The translations under genes were made by a program, and so were the position numbers. A DNA stretch of 5,154 bases, taken from positions 1 through 5,154 of the forward strand of contig RXIJ01000091.1 of the NCBI GenBank assembly GCA_004212095.1, given 5' to 3'. Each line of letters begins with the position of its first letter. Positions within the stretch are counted from its first letter, which is position 1. Source of the stretch: Methanosarcinales archaeon (lineage in GTDB: Archaea > Halobacteriota > Methanosarcinia > Methanosarcinales > EX4572-44). Positions 1 to 5,154 of the stretch are shown here, piece after piece. Below the pieces are notes generated by a model. The model did not search any database, was not told the DNA's origin, and worked only from the letters and a program-made list of their open reading frames with translations.

Positions 1-62
1 CCAAAGAACCAATTGTACTGAGCGAATACGTTAGTACACCTTTACAAGCGTGTTTGGAATGA
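1..62 (+). CDS. 3' end of an unidentified gene, translationally coupled to hicA
   Basis: An open frame enters from outside the window (codons from position 3) and ends at TGA 60-62; the visible C-terminus reads KEPIVLSEYVSTPLQACLE. Its stop overlaps the ATG of the HicA frame by the ATGA arrangement (59-62), which is typical of a translationally coupled pair. By position it could be the HicB-type antitoxin that normally partners HicA, because many archaeal pairs have the antitoxin gene first. The visible 19 residues do not show a recognisable HicB signature, so the identity is inference from context only. The gene is truncated by the window edge. Confidence 0.4.
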   Translation, partial: KEPIVLSEYVSTPLQACLE

Positions 63-290
63 AGCTACCAATTCTATCTGCAAAAGAGATCATCAAAGCA
101 CTGAAGAAGGATGGATTTAGGGTCATCCGGCAGAGGGGAACTCATATCTCTCTATACAAAAAGAGCGAAAATAAGACACATCCGGTTGTCGTTCCAGATA
201 AAAAAAGAAGTGAAAAGAGGGACTATGCTCAGCATTTTAAAGCAAGCAGAAATGGGCATGGAGAAATTCTTTGAGCTGGCAAAAAAATGA
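59..290 (+). pseudogene. hicA: HicA-type mRNA interferase toxin, frameshifted
   Basis: HicA toxins are small dsRBD-fold ribonucleases that cleave mRNA and are neutralised by HicB. The ATG at 59 opens MKLPILSAKEIIKALKKDGF followed by RVIRQRGTHISL, a classic HicA N-terminus with the G-[ST]-H catalytic motif (His29). After VVVPD (residue 47) the frame turns into unrelated sequence and stops at 272-274. Dropping one A from the A7 run at 200-206 restores KKEVKRGTMLSILKQAEMGM and then EKFFELAKK up to TGA 288-290, giving 76 residues and exactly the expected family C-terminus (KRGT...L..ILKQA). As read, the protein has 72 residues and has lost its last helix, so it is probably inactive. A GTG at 50 is in frame, but ATG 59 fits the MKLP family start and the ATGA overlap. 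A sequencing error in the homopolymer, or slippage that rescues the frame, are alternatives. Confidence 0.88.
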
Positions 291-510
291 ATCTCAAACT
301 CTCTACCCCCACCTGCAACGGCACCTACCACCTGCCCCGCCCTCGAACCCACACGCATCCGTGCTCCCAGTCACAAGCGTGCACACCCTCTACCGAACCC
401 CACCACACATTGACCTCCCCACCCACACAGATACCCGCGGGCAGGCGACACCTCGGCTGGTGGATCGGCGGTGGGTGTGCTTCGGGAGCAGCATCCAGGG
501 ATGGAGATCA
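291..510. other. GC-rich, strand-asymmetric island with long complementary segments; candidate structured RNA
   Basis: This stretch is far richer in G+C than everything around it; its left two thirds are C-rich with few G, and its right third is G-rich. Frames through it give Pro/His/Thr-rich peptides resembling no protein. Nested complementary blocks occur in the right order for one elongated fold: 356-360 with 499-503 (5 pairs), 362-368 with 484-490 (7 pairs), 381-396 with 465-480 (14 of 16 positions paired, counting one G-U), and 400-405 with 458-463 (6 pairs). A further 5-base closing pair is possible at 291-295 with 504-508. The pairing scores about equally on both strands. No RNase P, SRP or tRNA signature was recognised. 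It could equally be a non-transcribed repeat or decayed DNA. Confidence 0.4.
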
Positions 511-552
511 TTTAAAATGAGAAATATAGAATGCGCTCTGAAATGAGTCAAA

Positions 553-595
553 AAACGTACGTTTATAACAAATAAGTTACTAACAAATTAGTTAG
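553..595 (+). promoter_or_regulatory. TATA-like promoter with overlapping palindrome for the ATPase gene
   Basis: A perfect 12-bp palindrome, aaacgtacgttt (553-564), runs into a TATA-like box, tttataac (562-569). With usual archaeal spacing (about 25 bases from TATA to start site) transcription would begin near 590, leaving a leader of about 13 bases before ATG 603. That agrees with the lack of a Shine-Dalgarno motif there. The palindrome lies where the BRE would be, so a dimeric regulator bound there should block TBP/TFB; this is inference. A second inverted repeat, ctaac (580-584) and gttag (591-595), straddles the predicted start site. Confidence 0.45.
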
Positions 596-602
596 CGATA
601 GT

Positions 603-1775
603 ATGAAGTTCACACTACAGCCCGTAAAAGGCAAGGAATTTATCAACAGGACCGAACTACTGAAAGAGATGGTCGAAGAATTAAGAGATAAAAGATCAAC
701 CACAGGCTATGCCCTCTATGGAAAAAGAAGGATTGGGAAGACATCGATCTTAAAAGAGGTCCAGAGAAGACTTGACCAGGAGGAGGAAATCGTGGTGGTA
801 TATTATTCTGTCTGGGACCTTATCGAATCCACCCTGGCAGAATTCTGCCATCGATTAAGCCTGGATATTATTGAGGCATACAGACCGCACGTCGGTTTAA
901 CCTACCGGGCCAGCGAACTGGTCCAGACCCCGCTTTCCATGCTTAGAAAGCTTCTTGGGGAGGCACAGTTAACCATAGTCTATAATGAGATCGAATTCCT
1001 TGTAACCAGAAAAAAAGACACAGATGGGGGTATCCTTCTCGAAAATGCACTCAATATCTCAGAAAAACTGGGAAAAAAGACAGATACGAAGTGCGTGCTC
1101 CTGATTGATGAATTTCCATCTATTATTGATTTGAAAAGTAACAATGTAAAAGTCGGAGAGGCAGTGCTCAGGAAGATTAGGACCGTATTTGAGGGCTGGG
1201 AGCAGACCACTCTCTGTATATCAGGTTCAATACGCAGTACGATGAATCTTGCAGTTCTGTCTTCAAGTTCTCCTTTCTACAGGCAGTTGATAGTAAAAGA
1301 GATCGCTCCGCTAAAACAGGAACATGTCACAGAACTGCTGACGCAGCATCTTGATATTTCACAGGAAGGTATCAAGGAGGTCTATGAATTTTCTGCAGGA
1401 ATACCTTTTTATGTCCAATTTATTGGCAAAATGCTGGAAAGAAGGGATAAAATTACACTGGATTCCATTAGAAATGTTGAACATGAATTTCTCACAGAGG
1501 AAGGAAATATATTGTTCAAAGAGGAATTCGGTTCATTGGGTCCAAAGGAACGTTTGCTCGTTTTGAGTATTGCAAAAGGATATCATGCACCAAAAGAAAT
1601 GGCAAATGTCGTTGGAGATAAAATATCCAACATAAACAGGTTTTTGACATATCTGACAGAAAAGGGATATGTCTCAAAAGAAGACAAGGGACACTATGTA
1701 CTTGATGACCCGGTCTTTGAAAGATGGTTAACTGAGATTTTACCAGAGGCTGATGCAGTTGACATCGACATCTGA
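603..1775 (+). CDS. Archaeal STAND-type P-loop ATPase with C-terminal winged helix
   Basis: The 390-residue protein has the architecture of the archaeal ATPase family (PF01637-like, MNS clade of STAND NTPases). Visible features in order: FINRTELL (13-20), the family's N-terminal F-x-N-R-x-x-E/L-L element; Walker A GKRRIGKTS (40-48); Walker B VLLIDE (165-170); a sensor-like strand CISGSIRS (205-212); SSPFYRQ (222-228), matching the family's S-P-x-Y-x-R region; GIPFYVQ (266-272); a winged-helix region at about 313-365; and DPVFERWL (369-376), a common ending of these proteins. No DUF234/PD-(D/E)XK nuclease domain follows, unlike many relatives. There is no signal peptide or membrane segment, so it should be cytoplasmic. 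STAND ATPases act as nucleotide-driven switches, but the partner of this one is not evident. ATG 603 is the first start after the TATA-like box and fits the family N-terminus. The downstream glycosyltransferase remnant begins 19 bases after its stop. Confidence 0.9.
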   Translation: MKFTLQPVKGKEFINRTELLKEMVEELRDKRSTTGYALYGKRRIGKTSILKEVQRRLDQEEEIVVVYYSVWDLIESTLAEFCHRLSLDIIEAYRPHVGLTYRASELVQTPLSMLRKLLGEAQLTIVYNEIEFLVTRKKDTDGGILLENALNISEKLGKKTDTKCVLLIDEFPSIIDLKSNNVKVGEAVLRKIRTVFEGWEQTTLCISGSIRSTMNLAVLSSSSPFYRQLIVKEIAPLKQEHVTELLTQHLDISQEGIKEVYEFSAGIPFYVQFIGKMLERRDKITLDSIRNVEHEFLTEEGNILFKEEFGSLGPKERLLVLSIAKGYHAPKEMANVVGDKISNINRFLTYLTEKGYVSKEDKGHYVLDDPVFERWLTEILPEADAVDIDI

Positions 1776-1794
1776 GACGTGTATTGAGGATAAC

Positions 1795-2028
1795 GTGTCC
1801 CATTCAAAAGTAACAACAACAATCCTGAATTGGAACGACAAGGAAGACACCATTAAGTGCCTCGAATCTCTGAAGCACATAATCTATCCCAACTATGAAA
1901 TACTGCTGGTGGACAATGGCTCTACTGATGAATCGGTGGAGTGTTTTAAGAACGGGCATCCGGGGATGGAGATTATTGAGAATGGGGAGAATTTGGGGTT
2001 TGCTGAAGGGAATAATGTGGGAATGTAG
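1795..2028 (+). pseudogene. Truncated family-2 glycosyltransferase (N-terminal fragment)
   Basis: The reading frame encodes the first strand and nucleotide-binding part of a GT-A fold GT2 enzyme: VTTTILNWNDKEDTIKCLESL (residues 6-26), then ILLVDNGSTDES, the hallmark VDNGSTD motif, then ENLGFAEGNNVGM, where normal enzymes continue to a DxD-type metal site. A TAG follows at once (2026-2028), leaving 77 residues of a family usually near 300, so the metal-binding and catalytic regions are absent. GTG 1795 is preferred because ttgagga (1784-1790) lies just upstream as a ribosome-binding site; an in-frame ATG at 1753 would overlap the ATPase by 23 bases. In the +1 frame after the stop one reads WILYLL, weakly like the next GT2 strand, which may mean a frameshift just before the deletion point. 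The fragment is almost certainly non-functional as an enzyme. Confidence 0.85.
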
Positions 2029-2050
2029 AAATACCACATGGATTTTATAT

Positions 2051-3139
2051 CTACTCCCTTATCTTTTCGATATCATTTAGAATAGTCTCCGCCCGATGTT
2101 TGTAGGTATGCTTTTTCATGACTATTTTGTTTCCCTTTTGTGCAATCTTCTTTCTTTCATCTTCATTCTCTAAATAATATTCCACTTTATCTAATAAATC
2201 ATTTTCATTTTTGTAACATTCTATCTCTCGCCCAATGTCAAATAGCTCTTCCAATATTTTTTTGTAATCCGTTAACTGAAATCCCCCCGCCCCCAATATT
2301 TCAAAGGTTCTTGGATTCACACCTTCTTTTGATTGGCGATGATGTATATTTAGACATATCTTTGTTGAATTGTAAACCTTATTAACTTCTTCAGGAGGAA
2401 TATTATAATTATGAATTTGTTTTCCGAGTGCTCTTCTTTTGATTTTGTATTCATACTGCAAGAAAGGATTATACCATGTCCATGCCGTCCCCCACACTTC
2501 TAATCTCAACTCTCTGTGATGCGAGATAATCGTTTCAAGTATCTTTTTTCTCTCAGGATAATCACTTAACCCGCCCACAAAAGATACATTCCTGATAACT
2601 GTTTCGTCTTCTAATTTGAAATAAGAATTGGGATCATAAGCCATGGGAAGAAAAATTGCATGGATGCCATACGTTCTCAATTCCTGAATGTCGGTTGGTT
2701 CATAGGTATAGAAAATGTGGTAGTATTTTCCACCTTTTAACACATTGCTGAAACGTAAAGCGCTGTCGTAGCACCAGATAACAAGAATAACGTCCGAGTC
2801 ATTTCTAATCTTTTCTATGGTTTCCGGTAGCAAAATATCTCCTTTCAACACCAGCAATACATCAGGCTGTATCACAGATGCTTCGTGCAATAATTTTTTA
2901 TTATAATCTACAATTATATTTTTAAACAAATTATATTTAATTTCTGGTTGATCCAATGAATTAGTTAGTGTATTTACTTTCTCGCATAGAAGTTGCTTTG
3001 ATCTATCAAAGACGGTGCCGCTCAAATCTGGCCAATTGGAAATTTTGACCTCGCAGCCAAGTTCGCAAAAGGCTTTTGCAATCATGTTGTTGATTCTGTA
3101 AAAATTAGAACCTGTTATCAACAGCTTTATTGTTAACAC
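2051..3139 (-). CDS. CgeB/YkvP-like glycosyltransferase (GT-B fold)
   Basis: The 362-residue protein is probably cytosolic and should transfer a sugar from a nucleotide donor. The N-terminal half (1-165) has alternating strands and helices: KLLITGSNFYRIN at the start, QPDVLLVLKGD (91-101), ILVIWCYDS (118-126) and HIFYTYEP (141-148), as in the DUF3880-like acceptor half of CgeB proteins. The C-terminal half matches the Glyco_trans_1_2 (PF13524) pattern: LPMAYDP (164-170), VSFVGGLSDYPERKKIL (185-201), KICLNIHH (260-267), and NPRTFEILGAGGFQLTD (275-291), which holds the conserved donor-binding Glu280. A helical tail with ENEDERKKIAQKG (324-336) completes the fold. The GTG start at 3139 lies two bases after the stop of the upstream membrane protein, inside a gaggtg motif, so re-initiation by coupling is likely; a TTG at 3121 is a weaker alternative. 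Sugar specificity cannot be read from the sequence. It ends 22 bases from the broken GT2 on the other strand. Confidence 0.85.
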   Translation of the reverse strand: MLTIKLLITGSNFYRINNMIAKAFCELGCEVKISNWPDLSGTVFDRSKQLLCEKVNTLTNSLDQPEIKYNLFKNIIVDYNKKLLHEASVIQPDVLLVLKGDILLPETIEKIRNDSDVILVIWCYDSALRFSNVLKGGKYYHIFYTYEPTDIQELRTYGIHAIFLPMAYDPNSYFKLEDETVIRNVSFVGGLSDYPERKKILETIISHHRELRLEVWGTAWTWYNPFLQYEYKIKRRALGKQIHNYNIPPEEVNKVYNSTKICLNIHHRQSKEGVNPRTFEILGAGGFQLTDYKKILEELFDIGREIECYKNENDLLDKVEYYLENEDERKKIAQKGNKIVMKKHTYKHRAETILNDIEKIRE

Positions 3140-3141
3140 CT

Positions 3142-5154
3142 CTAACTTACATAATATATATTTAAGTTCCCATTGTCATATATCCTTAAAACTGTGTTGT
3201 CCTTTTCTAACATGCTAAAATCTTCTGGTGTGAATCTCCACTGTTCTTCATATTTCGGATGTAGTTTCGGATATGATATTCTTCCTATAATCGAGATTAA
3301 AAGGTATCTCTGGTCTTTGTAGTACTCGCCCAATGACGTTTTGTTTATATACTCAAAATGATCGACTGGTCGAGTATCTGCCCCATACCTAATATTCTTA
3401 CTTAGTATTAACCTACCGAGAATTGCATCGTAGAACCTTTTCTGGGAGAGTCCTACCTCTTGGATGAGTGTTTCTTCATTTCGATTATCGAAGAACCAGG
3501 TCATACCATTTATCTCTGTCTCACAAACTTGCTGGTTAGTTTCTTTTATTATTGGAGAGTAATAAAGATTAAAAGTTGAGAAGTATAATAAGAGTATTAA
3601 AATGACACATAACGATATAGATTTGAAGCGTTGCTTGTTAAAAGATGGCCTGGATTTATTAAATACTAAATAAAAACCCATTGCGACAAAAAAAGAAGAA
3701 AAAAAGAAGGTATATTTTGAAACTCTTCCAAAGCCAATAATAAAATCGTTGAAGAAGAAGATAACTGACAAAACAATAAAAACTAAAGAGCCGAAGGAAA
3801 AGAAGATATGATGGAATCCCAATTTTTGCTCTTCTGCATGTCTTCTCCAAATATTGAAAATATAGATTAAGAAGATAAGCGAAAGAAATCCAAGAATTAT
3901 TATTTGCCCGTATCCGTTAACTATCACTTCGATTAAATCGAATAATCCTGCATGTGTTCGTGTTATTAGCTCAAAGTATGTTTCGGCTTCTGACTTTCCT
4001 ATTTCATAACGAAGCCAGTTTAACACACCTCTAAACATGCCAGTAATTGCAGAAAAAGAAAAATACCAGATAAAGAAGGTTATAAAAGAGATTAAAATAA
4101 CGTTGAATAAATTTCTTTTTTGTAACTTCGGAAGTTCAATACCCTGTCTTTTGTTAATGTTTTTGTAGATAAATAAGCAGAACTCCAAGATTAAAAAGAC
4201 TAAGATTAAAAATAGCGTAGTCATAGGATGAAAAAAGACGGTGAGAAAGAGTGAAATGATAAGTAAGATGCTGAATTCTAAAGCGTGTGTTGAGCCCCTA
4301 CTTTTAAAGTAAAGATATAAAATAAATGGCAAAAGAAAGAAGGACTGAACGCTCGGAGCGAAGATTAAATTTCCATTGCCAAATAACAAAATCGAGGCAA
4401 ATGCTAATACGAAAAAAACCTCATCCCTTCTTTCAAAGACCTGTTTGGCTAAAAAATAAATTGAAATAATATAAAAGAGAAAGAAGACTGGAGGAATTAT
4501 ATTCACTGTATGTTCAACACTTATACCGGTGATATAAGATAAACTCGCAGTTAAAATATGGTCGAGTGGATAAAAATTATTCGTTCCGATGGAAGAAGTT
4601 CTTAAAATATCTTTGATATATCCAATATGTGTGAGCACATCTCCTCTTCCGTAAGTAGCATATCCCCGGACAAAGGGCATAAATAACAGAATGATATTTG
4701 TTGTTAGGATTGCTAAAAATCCAAGAATCCAAAGGTTATCAGTTTTATCCGAAGATAGCGCGCCTTTCATCAGAATTACCTGTCCCATGAAAATCGATGT
4801 GATAATGAAAAACCAAAAATACCAGGGATATACATCATAGATTGATATTTCATAGCCACTTGCAGGAGGAGTTCTCGCAATTATCATCAAGGCTAATATG
4901 ATAAAACTAAAAGCAATAATGGCTATGATTTTAATAACTCTATTTTCGTCGCTGGATTTTAGAAATTCACTCTTAAACCTTTCAAAACACCCAGAAATAT
5001 TCATCTGTGAAAGCGGAGCAAATACATCGCTTGAAGAAATGATTCTCCTTCTATACACTGCCACTGCCGACATCAGAAGCATGAACAAGAATAGTGCAAA
5101 TGTAACCGGATAAAGCCTTATCCCAAAAGGTGTATAGTTTAGCATAAGTCCTAT
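3142..5154 (-). CDS. Polytopic membrane protein, putative GT-C-type glycosyltransferase; 5' end probably beyond the window
   Basis: Counted from ATG 5145 the protein has 667 residues with about 13-14 hydrophobic segments (roughly 13-31, 70-90, 107-127, 138-157, 213-234, 242-262, 264-281, 290-306, 308-328, 347-366, 411-431, 445-465, 476-495, 508-525) and a soluble C-terminal domain of about 140 residues, probably outside the membrane. The loop at 164-180, with GRGDVLTHIGYIKDI, carries an acidic D-x-x-x-H motif after an early membrane segment, as expected for GT-C enzymes that use lipid-linked sugars; FHPMTT (305-310) may be a second polar site. The tail RIYDNGNLNIYYV resembles endings of archaeal surface-glycan membrane proteins (DUF2206/GT39-like). 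The frame stays open to the window edge (codons for Ile-Gly-Leu before the ATG), and LNYTPFGIRL followed by a membrane segment recalls an internal part of DUF1616-type proteins, so the true start may lie outside. A weak atagg precedes ATG 5145. It is coupled to the downstream GT-B gene. The AT-rich codon use differs from the plus-strand genes. Confidence 0.7.
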   Translation of the reverse strand: MGLMLNYTPFGIRLYPVTFALFLFMLLMSAVAVYRRRIISSSDVFAPLSQMNISGCFERFKSEFLKSSDENRVIKIIAIIAFSFIILALMIIARTPPASGYEISIYDVYPWYFWFFIITSIFMGQVILMKGALSSDKTDNLWILGFLAILTTNIILLFMPFVRGYATYGRGDVLTHIGYIKDILRTSSIGTNNFYPLDHILTASLSYITGISVEHTVNIIPPVFFLFYIISIYFLAKQVFERRDEVFFVLAFASILLFGNGNLIFAPSVQSFFLLPFILYLYFKSRGSTHALEFSILLIISLFLTVFFHPMTTLFLILVFLILEFCLFIYKNINKRQGIELPKLQKRNLFNVILISFITFFIWYFSFSAITGMFRGVLNWLRYEIGKSEAETYFELITRTHAGLFDLIEVIVNGYGQIIILGFLSLIFLIYIFNIWRRHAEEQKLGFHHIFFSFGSLVFIVLSVIFFFNDFIIGFGRVSKYTFFFSSFFVAMGFYLVFNKSRPSFNKQRFKSISLCVILILLLYFSTFNLYYSPIIKETNQQVCETEINGMTWFFDNRNEETLIQEVGLSQKRFYDAILGRLILSKNIRYGADTRPVDHFEYINKTSLGEYYKDQRYLLISIIGRISYPKLHPKYEEQWRFTPEDFSMLEKDNTVLRIYDNGNLNIYYVS

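Noticed and set aside
336..355. tRNA T-arm-like ggttcgagg on the minus strand
   Set aside because: The flanking bases do not form a T-stem and no acceptor, D or anticodon arms can be placed around it.
152..358. Minus-strand open frame across hicA and the island
   Set aside because: It is antisense to the well-supported HicA sequence and its N-terminal part is low-complexity Gly/Val/Arg from the GC island.
44..381. Direct repeat acaagcgtg at 44-52 and 373-381
   Set aside because: A 9-base match is expected many times by chance in a window of this size, and the flanks do not match.
465..505. Resemblance of gggagcagc (484-492) to the SRP RNA helix 8 motif
   Set aside because: The preceding GGAAG-type element and the partner strand of helix 8 are missing, and the island is shorter than an archaeal SRP RNA.
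271..546. Overlapping plus-strand open frames (271-546 and 287-520) through the GC-rich island
   Set aside because: The peptides are Pro/His/Thr-rich without any recognisable fold, the frames overlap each other, and openness is explained by the C-rich composition that lacks stop codons.
980..2037. Minus-strand open frames inside the ATPase and GT2 genes (980-1210, 1516-1803, 1804-2037)
   Set aside because: They are antisense shadows of frames with clear family motifs and have no features of their own.
4898..5113. Plus-strand open frame opposite the membrane protein
   Set aside because: It lies wholly antisense to a long membrane-protein frame and shows no ribosome-binding site or recognisable domain.
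1..5154. CRISPR arrays, insertion sequences, rRNA or tRNA genes
   Set aside because: No regularly spaced repeats, no transposase or terminal inverted repeats, and no rRNA or tRNA signatures were seen on either strand.

Overview
The window looks archaeal, most plausibly from a methanogen or methanotroph-type euryarchaeon, though the lineage is inferred and not proven. The signs are an archaeal-type STAND ATPase, a TATA-like promoter with almost no 5' leader in front of it, a polytopic membrane protein whose N-terminus recalls archaeal DUF1616/DUF2206-type proteins, and a surface-glycan type glycosyltransferase neighbourhood. The density of broken genes and the shift in base composition suggest an accessory, rearranged region.

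Layout. Positions 1-62 hold the last codons of an unidentified gene whose stop overlaps (ATGA) the start of a HicA-type mRNA-interferase toxin gene (59-290). That hicA is frameshifted by one extra A in an A7 run at 200-206; removing it restores a complete, textbook HicA of 76 residues. Positions 291-510 are a strikingly GC-rich, strand-asymmetric island (C-rich on +, G-rich on -) with no believable protein, but with a nested series of long complementary segments, so a structured RNA or other folded element is possible. An AT-rich promoter region (about 550-600) with a 12-bp perfect palindrome touching a TATA-like box leads into a 390-residue archaeal P-loop ATPase (603-1775). Nineteen bases further on is the N-terminal fragment of a family-2 glycosyltransferase (1795-2028), cut off before its DxD and catalytic region.

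From about 2030 onwards the DNA becomes clearly AT-richer and the genes run on the minus strand, converging on the broken glycosyltransferase with a gap of only 22 bases. Two tightly coupled minus-strand genes follow in transcription order: a roughly 670-residue multi-spanning membrane protein with GT-C-like features (5154/5145 down to 3142, probably running off the window at its 5' end) and, two bases after its stop, a CgeB/YkvP-like GT-B glycosyltransferase (3139-2051).

How they fit together: the minus-strand pair probably builds or transfers a glycan at the membrane (surface polysaccharide or S-layer glycosylation), with the soluble enzyme using nucleotide sugars on the cytoplasmic side and the membrane protein using a lipid-linked sugar. 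The plus-strand half (decayed toxin, ATPase, decayed glycosyltransferase) looks like a patch left by deletion and insertion events. The least explained part is the GC-rich island at 291-510.
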